Of a DNA stretch of 64,000 nt, positions 8,065 through 16,715 are shown one piece after another. A program made the translations under genes and the position numbers. Position 1 is the first letter of the stretch. Each line of letters begins with the position of its first letter. Source of the DNA: Paenibacillus pasadenensis DSM 19293 (lineage in GTDB: Bacteria; Bacillota; Bacilli; Paenibacillales; Paenibacillaceae). The stretch covers positions 1-64,000 of the forward strand of contig NZ_AULW01000030.1 in NCBI RefSeq assembly GCF_000422485.1, given 5' to 3'. Under the pieces are notes generated by a model. The model ran no database searches. It saw only the letters and a program-made list of their open reading frames with translations, and was not told the origin of the DNA.

Positions 8065-8850
8065 ATGGCGAAACAAGCGGTTCTATTCGATTTGGACGAT
8101 ACGCTGCTCTGGGACGAGCGCAGCGTGGAGGAGGCCTTCCGCGCCACATGCGAGCTCGCCGAGGCGAAGCGGGGAGTCGATCCCGCCAGCCTGGAGCGGG
8201 CGGTTCGCGAGGCGGCGCGGGAGCTGTACAGCTCCTTTGAGACGTTTGAGTTTACCAAAAGCATCGGCATCAACCCGTTCGAGGGGCTCTGGGCGCGCTT
8301 CAGCGGCGGCGAGCATGAGTCGTTCCGCAAGCTGGAGCAGCTCGCGCCGGGCTACCGTCGGGAATCGTGGACGCGCGGTCTGGCCGCGCTCGGCGTGGAC
8401 GATCCGGAGCTCGGAGCCGAGCTGGCGGAGAAGTTCCCCGAGGAGCGGCGCAAGCGCCCGATCGTGTATGAGGAGACGTTCGAGGTGCTGGACGCGCTCA
8501 AAGGCAAGTACAAGCTGCTGCTGCTGACGAACGGCACGCCGGATCTGCAGGAGGAGAAGCTGCTCGGCGTGCCGGAGCTGACTCCTTATTTCGACGAGAT
8601 CGTCATCAGCGGCAACTATGGCATCGGCAAGCCGGACGCCAGCCTGTTCCGCCATGCGCTGGAGCTCATCGGCGTGCAGCCCGAGGATGCGGTCATGGTC
8701 GGCGACAAGCTGACGACGGATATCCTCGGCGCCAATACGATCGGCATGACGAGCATCTGGGTCAATCGCGACGGCAAGACGCGCTCGGACGAAATCGTGC
8801 CGCAGCATGAGATCTCGCGGCTCGACCAGCTGCTTCAGCTGCTCGGCTGA
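8065..8850 (+). CDS. HAD superfamily hydrolase (YjjG-like)
   Basis: A 261-residue haloacid dehalogenase-type phosphatase. Motif I is FDLDDTL (nucleophile D9, acid/base D11), motif II is LLTNGTP, the lysine motif is GIGKPD and motif III is MVGDKLTTDILGA. A helical cap lies between motifs I and II (about residues 20-110), placing it in subfamily I. Such enzymes act on small phosphomonoesters such as nucleotides or sugar phosphates. The exact substrate is unknown. ATG 8065 has GGGGGGAG 8 nt upstream; an in-frame GTG at 8044 lies before that site and is rejected. Confidence 0.88.
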   Translation: MAKQAVLFDLDDTLLWDERSVEEAFRATCELAEAKRGVDPASLERAVREAARELYSSFETFEFTKSIGINPFEGLWARFSGGEHESFRKLEQLAPGYRRESWTRGLAALGVDDPELGAELAEKFPEERRKRPIVYEETFEVLDALKGKYKLLLLTNGTPDLQEEKLLGVPELTPYFDEIVISGNYGIGKPDASLFRHALELIGVQPEDAVMVGDKLTTDILGANTIGMTSIWVNRDGKTRSDEIVPQHEISRLDQLLQLLG

Positions 8851-8920
8851 GGGAAGTGCCATGCGGACCCGCGGGTCCGCAATGCCGTTCGACCGCATGA
8901 GTCCAATGGGCCGCATGGGC

Positions 8921-8974
8921 CGGCGGGACTCATGCGGCCGCGGCGGTCGGCGGGACTCATGCGGCCGCGGCGGT
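8921..8974 (+). repeat. Tandem 27-bp repeat, two exact copies
   Basis: Two identical 27-bp units (8921-8947 and 8948-8974) beginning CGGCGGGACTCATGCGG. The preceding CCGCATGAG / CCGCATGGG pieces at 8894-8920 resemble partial, inverted or decayed units. It is intergenic. Confidence 0.9.
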
Positions 8975-9008
8975 GTGCCCTCCGCGCCGGCCGATTCCAT
9001 CGCACAGC

Positions 9009-9045
9009 AAAAGCGCCTGCTCCGCAAGGGAGCAGGCGCTTTTTC
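9009..9045. terminator. Bidirectional terminator between HAD gene and mtnD
   Basis: AAAAGCGCCTGCTCC (9009-9023) pairs perfectly with GGAGCAGGCGCTTTT (9029-9043) around a 5-nt loop, with A and T runs on the two sides. Confidence 0.9.
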
Positions 9046-9068
9046 ATCGTTGTGCCGCAGGAATGGAA

Positions 9069-9611
9069 TCAGGCCTTTTGAAACTCCGGATCGGAGTAGT
9101 CATGCGCGATCCAGCCGTCCTTCTCGATGAACAGGCGCACGGCGACGATCTTGCGGTTGTCCATCAGCGTGAAGAAATGGGGCTTGTTCTCCGGTACGGA
9201 GATGACATCGCCCGCCTCGAGCTCGACGTCGAAGTAGCCGACATCGTCCGTGCCCTTGATGATGAAGATGCCGCGTCCGGCTGTAATGGCGCGGATCTCG
9301 TCCTCGGTATGCGTATGGACGTTCTCGAACTTGGCGAGCAGCTCCTCGATGTTCGGCGTCGCCTCGGACAGCGTGATGATGTCCCAGATCTGATAGCCGC
9401 GGCGGCTTGCCAGATCGCGGATCTCGGCATCGTACGTCTCGAGGATGCGGGCTTTCTCCTCATCGGTCAGGACGAACTTCTCGCGCAGCGATTCGTCCAG
9501 CTTGTCCGGATTCCAATGCTCGTACAGCACTTCCTGCGAATCCAAAAATGCTTTGACCTGCTCCTCGCCGGAGATGCGCTCGTCCGTATTGCGGATGCGA
9601 ATTTCAGCCAT
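9069..9611 (-). CDS. mtnD: Acireductone dioxygenase
   Basis: A 180-residue cupin of the methionine salvage pathway. It oxidises 1,2-dihydroxy-3-keto-5-methylthiopentene to the keto acid precursor of methionine (Fe form) or to methylthiopropionate, formate and CO (Ni form). Metal ligands are visible: H99, H101 and E105 in VHTHTEDEIR, and H145 in NKPHFF. The length is typical. Other mtn genes are not in the window, so the gene is apart from the usual mtnKA/mtnWXBD cluster. It is divergent from metH and shares a 156-bp intergenic region with it, which fits a common methionine theme. No SAM riboswitch is visible. A good minus-strand promoter precedes it. Confidence 0.95.
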   Translation of the reverse strand: MAEIRIRNTDERISGEEQVKAFLDSQEVLYEHWNPDKLDESLREKFVLTDEEKARILETYDAEIRDLASRRGYQIWDIITLSEATPNIEELLAKFENVHTHTEDEIRAITAGRGIFIIKGTDDVGYFDVELEAGDVISVPENKPHFFTLMDNRKIVAVRLFIEKDGWIAHDYSDPEFQKA

Positions 9612-9663
9612 GGCTAATTCCCTCTTTTCCTATGGGCATGTATTGGATAAGCTTATACCCTCT

Positions 9664-9692
9664 ATTATAAATCAACTTGCACAGCTTGTCGA
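9664..9692 (-). promoter_or_regulatory. mtnD promoter
   Basis: Minus strand: -35 TCGACA (9692-9687, 5 of 6), 17-bp spacer, -10 TATAAT (9669-9664, perfect). Confidence 0.7.
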
Positions 9693-9767
9693 TGAGAGTT
9701 CTTTTCACTCGGCTCTTCTTCTGCTACACTAAACGGTAATGATTTTTGGGGGGAAGGGTGTAGAGAA

Positions 9768-12700
9768 TTGTCGAAGCCGACTTTGCATGAAATGCTGGAA
9801 AAGCGCATCCTGATCATGGACGGAGCGATGGGCACGATGATCCAGCAGGCGGATCTCCGTCCCGAGGATTTTGGCGGCGAGGAGCTCGACGGCTGCAACG
9901 AGATGCTCGTGCTGACGCGTCCGGACGTCATCAGATCCATCCATGAGCAGTACCTCGAGGCGGGCGCGGATCTGATCGAGACGAACACGTTCGGCGGAGC
10001 CAGCATCGTGCTGGCCGAGTACGACATTCCCGAAAAGGCGCGCGAGATCAATCTGGCCGCCGCCCGGATCGCCCGCCAGGCGGCGGATCGCTTCAGCACG
10101 CCGGAGCATCCTCGCTTCGTCGTCGGCGCGATCGGGCCGACGACGAAAACGCTGTCGGTGACCGGCGGCGTCACCTTCGACGGCCTCGTCGAGAGCTACC
10201 GCGAGCAGGCGCTCGCGCTGATCGAAGGCGGCGTCGACGCGATGCTGCTGGAGACGAGCCAGGATACGCTCAACGTCAAGGCCGGCAGCATCGCCATCCG
10301 CGAAGCGTACGAGCTGGCGGGCGTGAAGCTGCCGCTCATGATCTCGGGCACGATCGAGCCGATGGGCACGACGCTGGCCGGTCAGAACATCGAGTCGTTC
10401 TACATCTCGCTGGAGCATCTGGAGCCGATCTCGATCGGCCTCAACTGCGCGACCGGACCGGAGTTCATGCGCGACCATATCCGTACGCTGAGCGACATCG
10501 CCCATGCGGCGATCAGCTGCTATCCGAACGCCGGCCTGCCGGACGAGAACGGCCAGTACCATGAATCGCCGCAGTCGCTCGCGCTCAAGATGGGCGCCTT
10601 CGCCGAGCGCGGCTGGCTCAACATCGCCGGCGGCTGCTGCGGCACGACGCCGGCCCATATCCGCGCGCTGGCGGAGACGATGGCCGGCTACGCCCCCCGG
10701 CAGCGGAAAGGCTCGCACGCCCCGGCCGTGTCCGGCATCGAGACGGTCTACATCGAGCCGGACAACCGGCCCTACATGGTCGGCGAACGCACGAACGTGC
10801 TCGGCTCCCGCAAGTTCAAGCGGCTGATCGTCGAGGGCAAGTACGAGGAGGCGGCGGAAATCGCCCGCGCCCAGGTCAAGAAAGGCGCGCATGTCATCGA
10901 CGTCTGCCTGCAGGACCCGGATCGCGACGAAAGCGAGGACATGCGGCGCTTCCTGGAAATCGTCGTCAAGCTCGTCAAGGCGCCGCTCGTCATCGACACG
11001 ACCGATCCTGCCGTCATCGAGCTGTCGCTCAAGTACTCGCAGGGCAAGGCGATCATCAACTCGATCAACCTGGAGGACGGGGAAGAGAAGTTCGAGGCGG
11101 TCGTGCCGATCCTGCACAAGTACGGCGGCGCCGTCGTCGTCGGCACGATCGACGAGCGCGGCCAGGCGATCAAGCGGGAGGACAAGCTGGCGGTCGCGCA
11201 GCGCTCCTACGACCTGCTCGTCGGCAAGTACGGGCTGCAGCCGGAGGACATCATTTTCGATCCGCTCATGTTCCCGGTCGGCACCGGCGACGAGCAGTAC
11301 ATCGGCTCCGCCGAGGAGACGGTCGAGGGCATCCGGCTCATCAAGCAGGCGATGCCGCGCTGCCATACGATCCTCGGCATCAGCAACATCAGCTTCGGCT
11401 TGCCGGAGGCCGGCCGCGAGGTGCTGAACTCCGTCTACCTGTACGAATGCACCAAGGCGGGCCTCGACTACGCGATCGTCAACACGGAGAAGCTCGAGCG
11501 CTACGCTTCGATCCCCGAGCATGAGCGCAAGCTGGCGGAGGATCTCATCTACCGGACGAACGACGAGACGCTCGCCGCCTTCGTCGCCGCCTTCCGCGAG
11601 AAGAAGGTCGAGCGGAAGGAGAAGAAATCGAGCCTGCCGCTCGACGAGCGCCTCGCGTCCTATGTGGTGGAGGGGACGAAGGAAGGGCTGTTCGCCGACC
11701 TCGACGAAGCGCTGCTCGCGCAGGCTCCGCTCGAGATCATCAACGGTCCGCTCATGAAGGGCATGGACGAGGTCGGCCGGCTGTTCAACAACAACGAGCT
11801 GATCGTAGCCGAGGTGCTGCAGAGCGCGGAGGTGATGAAGGCGTCGGTCGCCCATCTGGAGCCGTTCATGGAGAAGAACGAGTCGTCGGTCAAGGGCAAG
11901 ATCATCCTGGCGACCGTCAAGGGCGACGTGCACGACATCGGCAAGAACCTCGTCGAGATTATTCTTGCCAATAACGGGTATCATATCGTAAACCTGGGCA
12001 TCAAGGTGCCGCCGGAGCAGCTGATCGAAGCGCAGCGCCGGGAAAAGGCCGATGCGATCGGCCTCTCCGGCCTGCTCGTCAAGTCGGCTCAGCAGATGGT
12101 CGTCACCGCGCAGGATCTCCGGAATGCGGAGATCGACGTGCCGATCCTTGTCGGCGGCGCGGCGCTGACCCGCAAGTTCACGAAAACCCGGATCGGACCG
12201 GAGTACGACGGCCTCGTCCTGTATGCCAAGGATGCGATGGACGGCCTCGACATCGCCAACAAGCTGATGAACAAGGATCACCGCGCGGCGCTCGAAGCCG
12301 AGCATGCGGAGCAGAAGGCGTCCGGAGCGGTCGCCGTCGAGGAAAAGCCGCAGCTGCCGCAGCTGACGCGCGCGGTCCGCAGCAAGATTTCGCAGGACGC
12401 GCCGGTATTCGTGCCGCCGGATCTGGAGCGCCATATCCTCCGCAGCGTGCCGATTCCGCAGATCGTGCCGTATGTGAACATGCAGATGCTGCTCGGCCAC
12501 CATCTCGGCGTGCGCGGCAAGGTCGAGGAGCTGCTCGCGCAGCGGGACGAAAAGGTCGTCGCGCTCAAGGAGACCGTCGACGGCATTCTCGCCGAAGCGG
12601 CGCGGGACGGCATCATCCAGGCGCATGGCATGTACCGGTTCTTCCCGGCGCAATCGGACGGAAACGATATCGTCGTCTACGATCCTCAGGACCAAGCGAA

Positions 12701-13208
12701 GGTGCTGAAGCGCTTCAGCTTCCCGCGCCAGCAGGTGGAGCCTCATCTTTGCCTCGCCGACTATTTGCGCAGCGTCGAGAGCGGCGAGATGGACTACGTC
12801 GGCTTCCTCGTCGTGACGGCGGGAGCGGGCGTGCGGGATTTGGCGGGCGAGTGGAAGGACAAGGGCGACTACCTGCGCTCCCATGCGCTGCAGGCGGTGG
12901 CGCTCGAGGTGGCCGAGGGACTCGCCGAACGCGTCCATCACATGATGCGCGACGTCTGGGGCTACCCCGATTCGCCGGAGATGACGATGAAGCAGCGGCA
13001 TGGAGCGCGCTACCAGGGCATCCGCGTGTCGTTCGGCTATCCGGCTTGTCCGAATCTCGAGGATCAAGGGCCGCTGTTCGAGCTGATGCATCCGGAGGAT
13101 ATCGGCGTCGAGCTGACCGAAGGCTTCATGATGGAGCCGGAGGCTTCGGTTTCCGCCATGGTGTTCGCGCATCCGGAAGCGCAGTACTTCAACGTAGACA
13201 AAGCTTGA
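9768..13208 (+). CDS. metH: Cobalamin-dependent methionine synthase
   Basis: A 1146-residue MetH that moves a methyl group from methyltetrahydrofolate through cobalamin to homocysteine. Domain order: homocysteine module (1-~315; zinc ligands C227 in LNCATG and C290/C291 in GGCCGTT), pterin module (~330-590, starting near MVGERTNVLGS), cap plus B12 module (~620-870; lower axial His H722 in GDVHDIGK) and the SAM-binding activation module (~880-1146; ending in the HPEAQYFNVDKA region). All four modules are present. The start is read as TTG 9768 behind GGGGGGAAGGG; the next ATG (9788) would cut into the conserved start. No B12 or SAM riboswitch is recognisable in the short leader. Confidence 0.97.
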   Translation: MSKPTLHEMLEKRILIMDGAMGTMIQQADLRPEDFGGEELDGCNEMLVLTRPDVIRSIHEQYLEAGADLIETNTFGGASIVLAEYDIPEKAREINLAAARIARQAADRFSTPEHPRFVVGAIGPTTKTLSVTGGVTFDGLVESYREQALALIEGGVDAMLLETSQDTLNVKAGSIAIREAYELAGVKLPLMISGTIEPMGTTLAGQNIESFYISLEHLEPISIGLNCATGPEFMRDHIRTLSDIAHAAISCYPNAGLPDENGQYHESPQSLALKMGAFAERGWLNIAGGCCGTTPAHIRALAETMAGYAPRQRKGSHAPAVSGIETVYIEPDNRPYMVGERTNVLGSRKFKRLIVEGKYEEAAEIARAQVKKGAHVIDVCLQDPDRDESEDMRRFLEIVVKLVKAPLVIDTTDPAVIELSLKYSQGKAIINSINLEDGEEKFEAVVPILHKYGGAVVVGTIDERGQAIKREDKLAVAQRSYDLLVGKYGLQPEDIIFDPLMFPVGTGDEQYIGSAEETVEGIRLIKQAMPRCHTILGISNISFGLPEAGREVLNSVYLYECTKAGLDYAIVNTEKLERYASIPEHERKLAEDLIYRTNDETLAAFVAAFREKKVERKEKKSSLPLDERLASYVVEGTKEGLFADLDEALLAQAPLEIINGPLMKGMDEVGRLFNNNELIVAEVLQSAEVMKASVAHLEPFMEKNESSVKGKIILATVKGDVHDIGKNLVEIILANNGYHIVNLGIKVPPEQLIEAQRREKADAIGLSGLLVKSAQQMVVTAQDLRNAEIDVPILVGGAALTRKFTKTRIGPEYDGLVLYAKDAMDGLDIANKLMNKDHRAALEAEHAEQKASGAVAVEEKPQLPQLTRAVRSKISQDAPVFVPPDLERHILRSVPIPQIVPYVNMQMLLGHHLGVRGKVEELLAQRDEKVVALKETVDGILAEAARDGIIQAHGMYRFFPAQSDGNDIVVYDPQDQAKVLKRFSFPRQQVEPHLCLADYLRSVESGEMDYVGFLVVTAGAGVRDLAGEWKDKGDYLRSHALQAVALEVAEGLAERVHHMMRDVWGYPDSPEMTMKQRHGARYQGIRVSFGYPACPNLEDQGPLFELMHPEDIGVELTEGFMMEPEASVSAMVFAHPEAQYFNVDKA

Positions 13209-13269
13209 GCCGAAACCAAGGCGAGCCGCTTGCGGACGCATCCGGAGGGAAGGAAAGGAGGAGGGAGCG

Positions 13270-14220
13270 ATGGAGCTGACGTTTCTAGGCACGGGGGCGG
13301 GAAGGCCGTCGCGGCAGCGCAACGTCACCGCCATGGCGCTGACGCTGCCTCCGCCTCGCTGCTCGGCATGGCTGTTCGATTGCGGGGAGGCGACACAGCA
13401 TCAGCTCATGAACACGCCGATCAAGATCAGCCGGATCGAAGCCGTGTTCATCACGCATCTGCACGGCGATCATGTAAACGGCTTGCCCGGCCTGCTGAGC
13501 AGCCGCTCCTACCATCCCGGGGCCGGCCCGCTGCGCCTGTTCGGGCCGACGGGGCTCAAGGCCTATCTCGAGGCCGTCTTCAGCGCGACCTACTCGCATC
13601 TGGAGTACGAGCTGATCGTAACCGAGCTGGTCGAAGGCGTCGTTTATGAAGAGGACGATTACACGGTAGAGGCGTATCCGCTGCAGCATCGGGTTCCTTG
13701 CTGGGGCTACCGCCTTACGGAAAAAGACCGCCCGGGAGCGCTGGACGCCGAGAAGGCGCGCGCGCTCGGCGTCCCGTTCGGCCCGCTGCTCGGCCAGCTC
13801 AAAAACGGCCGCGACGTCCGCCTGCCGGACGGGCGGACCGTGCGCAGCTCGGACGTCACGGCTCCCGACCGCAAAGGCCGGGTCATCACGATCCTCGGCG
13901 ACACGGTGCCCTGCGATAACATCGCGCGGCTCGCGGCGAACGCCGACCTGCTCGTGCACGAGGCGACGTTCCAGGGCGACATGGCCGAGAAAGCCGCCGC
14001 CTACGGGCATTCGACGACGCTGCAGGCGGCGGAGGCGGCGCGGCAGGCCGGGGCGAAGCGGCTGTACATGACGCATTTCAGCAGCCGCTACCGCGACGAG
14101 GACATGGACGGCCTCGTCGCCGAGGCGCGGACGCTGTTCCCGGAAAGCTATGCGGGAGCGGATCTGCTTGCGATCGAAGTGCCGAGGCCCGGGGAGCCGG
14201 AGACGGACGGGACCTGCTGA
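13270..14220 (+). CDS. rnz: Ribonuclease Z
   Basis: A 316-residue metallo-beta-lactamase-fold endonuclease that trims the 3' end of tRNA precursors. The zinc motif THLHGDH gives H63, H65, D67 and H68. Further ligands come from the segments around YPLQHRVPCWGY, ILGDTVPCDN, EATFQ and MTHFSSRY. The exosite segment between them is of RNase Z length. B. subtilis RNase Z is 307 residues. AAAGGAGGAGGGA sits just before the ATG. It follows metH after 61 bp and ends before a terminator. Confidence 0.95.
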   Translation: MELTFLGTGAGRPSRQRNVTAMALTLPPPRCSAWLFDCGEATQHQLMNTPIKISRIEAVFITHLHGDHVNGLPGLLSSRSYHPGAGPLRLFGPTGLKAYLEAVFSATYSHLEYELIVTELVEGVVYEEDDYTVEAYPLQHRVPCWGYRLTEKDRPGALDAEKARALGVPFGPLLGQLKNGRDVRLPDGRTVRSSDVTAPDRKGRVITILGDTVPCDNIARLAANADLLVHEATFQGDMAEKAAAYGHSTTLQAAEAARQAGAKRLYMTHFSSRYRDEDMDGLVAEARTLFPESYAGADLLAIEVPRPGEPETDGTC

Positions 14221-14262
14221 GCGAGCCTTCCGGCCTTGCGGCGCAGCTTGAAGCGATTGATG

Positions 14263-14292
14263 TCGGCTTCCTTCGGGGAGCCGATTTTTTTG
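14263..14292 (+). terminator. Terminator after rnz
   Basis: TCGGCTTCC (14263-14271) pairs with GGGAGCCGA (14276-14284, one wobble), followed by a seven-T run. Confidence 0.8.
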
Positions 14293-14313
14293 CCTTTCCT
14301 CCGTTCGAACCCC

Positions 14314-14326
14314 GTTAATCATTAAC
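14314..14326. promoter_or_regulatory. Perfect palindrome upstream of the mrf operon
   Basis: GTTAAT-C-ATTAAC, a perfect 13-bp inverted repeat in an AT-rich patch about 45 bp upstream of the mrfA -35 box. It may be an operator. The binding protein is unknown. Confidence 0.4.
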
Positions 14327-14369
14327 CTCGTTAAAATTGGATGGGATTAATTCGATGCCGAGGAAAGGA

Positions 14370-14398
14370 TTGCGGGCCGAACATGCATTCTGTACAAT
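14370..14398 (+). promoter_or_regulatory. mrfA operon promoter with LexA-box-like spacer
   Basis: -35 TTGCGG (14370-14375), 17-bp spacer, -10 TACAAT (14393-14398). The spacer holds CGAAC-ATGC-ATTCT (14378-14391), matching 8 of the 10 fixed positions of CGAAC-N4-GTTCG. Promoter confidence is fair; the LexA reading is weak. Confidence 0.55.
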
Positions 14399-14432
14399 AG
14401 AAAGACTTGAAGCAAAGAGCGGAGGGAAGACC

Positions 14433-16715
14433 ATGAACCGATGGACGGGAAGAGCGGACAGCCTGGACGACTGGCTGCTGGAGCTTCGGGATGACCCCGA
14501 AATCATGGAGCATGTGACCCATTGGCAGACGATTCCGGCGCGCGAGGCGCGGACGCGTCCGTTCCCGGACGAGCTGCATCCGAAGCTCGCCGAGGCGCTG
14601 CGGTGCAAGGGCATCGAAGCGCTGTTCACCCATCAGCATGACGCTTACCGGCATGTGCGCGCGGGCAGGCATGTCGTCGCCGTGACGCCGACGGCCTCCG
14701 GCAAGACGATGTGCTACAACCTGCCGGTGCTGCAGTCGCTGCTCGAGGACGATGCGGGACGGGCGCTCTACTTGTTCCCGACAAAAGCGCTGGCGCAGGA
14801 TCAGGTGGCGGAGCTGCAGCAGCTCGCCGACCGGATGGAGGTCGAGCTCAAGACGCATACGTATGACGGGGACACGCCGCCGCAGGTGCGCCAGGCGATC
14901 CGCAATGCCGGCCATATCGTCGTGACGAATCCCGACATGCTGCATTCGGCGATCCTGCCGCATCATACGAAGTGGGTCAAGCTGTTCGAGAACATCCGCT
15001 ACATCGTCATCGACGAGCTGCACGCCTACCGCGGCGTGTTCGGCAGCCATGTCGCCAACGTCATCCGCCGGCTGCTCCGCATCTGCCGCTTCTACGGCTC
15101 GGAGCCGCAGTTCATCTGCGCCTCGGCGACGATCGACAATCCGCAGGAGCATGCCGAGCGGCTGCTCGGCTGTCCGGTCGCGCTCGTCGACGACAACGGC
15201 GCGCCAATGGGAGAGAAGCACTTCATCTTCTACAACCCGCCGGTCGTCAATCAGCAGCTCGGCATCCGCCGCAGCAGCGTGCTCGAGACGCGCAAGCTGG
15301 CGGCGCGCCTGCTCCAGCAGGGCGTGCAGACGATCGTGTTCGCGCGCAGCCGCGTGCGGGTCGAGCTGCTGCTGACGTATTTGCAGGACGCGGTGCGCGG
15401 CAAGCTGGACGACCGGACGATCCGCGGCTACCGCGGCGGCTATCTGCCCAAGCTGCGGCGCGAGATCGAAAAGGGACTGCGCACGGGAGAGATCCGCGGC
15501 GTCGTCAGCACGAACGCGCTGGAGCTCGGCATCGACATCGGCCAGCTGCAGGCTTGCGTCATGAACGGCTATCCCGGCACGGTGGCGAGCACCTGGCAGC
15601 AGTCGGGGCGCGCCGGGCGCAGGCAGACGAGCTCGGTGACGTTCCTCGTCGCCAGCAGCAATCCGCTCGACCAGTACATGGTCCAGCATCCGGACTTCTT
15701 CTTCAGCGCTCCGCCGGAGCGCGCGCTCATCCATCCCGACAACCTGCTCATCCTCATCGACCATGTCAAATGCGCCGCCTACGAGCTCCCGTTCCGCGCG
15801 GGCGACACGTTCGGCGGCGAGCGGCTCGAGGACATGCTCGAGTTCCTCACGGAGGAAAAGGTGCTGCATCACGTCAAGGACCGCTGGTACTGGATGGAGC
15901 AGAGCTTTCCCGCGCACGGCATCTCGCTGCGCTCCGCCGCGCAGGAGAACGTCGTCATCATCGACCTCAGCGAGGGCAGCCGCGTGCTCGGCGAGGTCGA
16001 CCGCTTCAGCGCGCCGACGCTCGTGCACGAGGAGGCGATCTACATCCACGAGGGCGTGCAGTACCAGGTGGAGAAGCTCGACTTTCCGGAAAAGAAAGCC
16101 TATGTGCGCCGCGTCGACGTCGACTACTATACGGATGCGAGCCTCGCGGTGGAGCTCAAGGTGCTCCATGCGGACAAGGAGCGGACGAGCGGCCGGCTGC
16201 GGCTGCAGTACGGAGAGGTGACGGTCAACGCCAAGCCGACGATCTTCAAGAAGATCCGGCTGCGGACGCACGAGAACATCGGCTCCGGTCCGATCCATCT
16301 GCCCGAGGAGGAGCTGCACACGAGCGCCTACTGGTTCAGCTTCAGCCCGGAGGCGGCGGAAGGGATGAACGCGAACGACATGCAGTTCGCGCTGCTCGGC
16401 CTGGCGAACGTGCTCGTGCATATCGCCCCGCTCTATCTGATGTGCGATCCGCTCGACATCCGCGTCGTGCCGCAGGTCAAGGCGGTGCATACGCAGCTGC
16501 CGACGATCTATTTCTACGACCGCTATCCGGGCGGCATCGGCCTCGCGGAGCGGCTGTACGCGGTGCATGACGAGCTGCTGGCCCGCGCCAGCGGATTGAT
16601 CGCCTCATGCGGCTGCCTGAGCGGCTGTCCGGCCTGCGTCGGGCCGATCGAGGAGGTCGGGCTGCTCGGCAAGCGGCAGGCGCTGCAGCTCATCGGACAG
16701 GCGGTGCGCCCATGA
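14433..16715 (+). CDS. mrfA: DEAD/DEAH helicase MrfA (YprA)
   Basis: A 760-residue superfamily 2 helicase with a C-terminal zinc-binding region, matching B. subtilis MrfA, which with MrfB removes mitomycin C adducts in a UvrABC-independent pathway. Walker A is TPTASGKT (K91), the DExH-type box is IDELHAYRG, motif III is CASATI, motif VI is QQSGRAGR. The C-terminus carries the four-Cys cluster CGCLSGCPAC of the DUF1998/MrfA group. ATG 14433 lies behind GGAGGG; the frame is open further upstream but without support. Its stop overlaps the mrfB start (ATGA), so the two are translationally coupled. Confidence 0.93.
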   Translation: MNRWTGRADSLDDWLLELRDDPEIMEHVTHWQTIPAREARTRPFPDELHPKLAEALRCKGIEALFTHQHDAYRHVRAGRHVVAVTPTASGKTMCYNLPVLQSLLEDDAGRALYLFPTKALAQDQVAELQQLADRMEVELKTHTYDGDTPPQVRQAIRNAGHIVVTNPDMLHSAILPHHTKWVKLFENIRYIVIDELHAYRGVFGSHVANVIRRLLRICRFYGSEPQFICASATIDNPQEHAERLLGCPVALVDDNGAPMGEKHFIFYNPPVVNQQLGIRRSSVLETRKLAARLLQQGVQTIVFARSRVRVELLLTYLQDAVRGKLDDRTIRGYRGGYLPKLRREIEKGLRTGEIRGVVSTNALELGIDIGQLQACVMNGYPGTVASTWQQSGRAGRRQTSSVTFLVASSNPLDQYMVQHPDFFFSAPPERALIHPDNLLILIDHVKCAAYELPFRAGDTFGGERLEDMLEFLTEEKVLHHVKDRWYWMEQSFPAHGISLRSAAQENVVIIDLSEGSRVLGEVDRFSAPTLVHEEAIYIHEGVQYQVEKLDFPEKKAYVRRVDVDYYTDASLAVELKVLHADKERTSGRLRLQYGEVTVNAKPTIFKKIRLRTHENIGSGPIHLPEEELHTSAYWFSFSPEAAEGMNANDMQFALLGLANVLVHIAPLYLMCDPLDIRVVPQVKAVHTQLPTIYFYDRYPGGIGLAERLYAVHDELLARASGLIASCGCLSGCPACVGPIEEVGLLGKRQALQLIGQAVRP

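Noticed and set aside
9612-9767. SAM or cobalamin riboswitch between mtnD and metH
   Set aside because: The gap is only 156 bp and no SAM-I, SAM-II or cobalamin core sequence is seen. It holds the mtnD promoter and ribosome binding sites.
9729-13334. 1201-codon open frame on the minus strand over metH
   Set aside because: It mirrors metH codon structure in GC-rich DNA, has no ribosome binding site or domain and would cover an unmistakable gene.
14331-16568. 745-codon minus-strand frame over mrfA
   Set aside because: Arg/Asp/Glu-rich shadow of mrfA with no recognisable motif.
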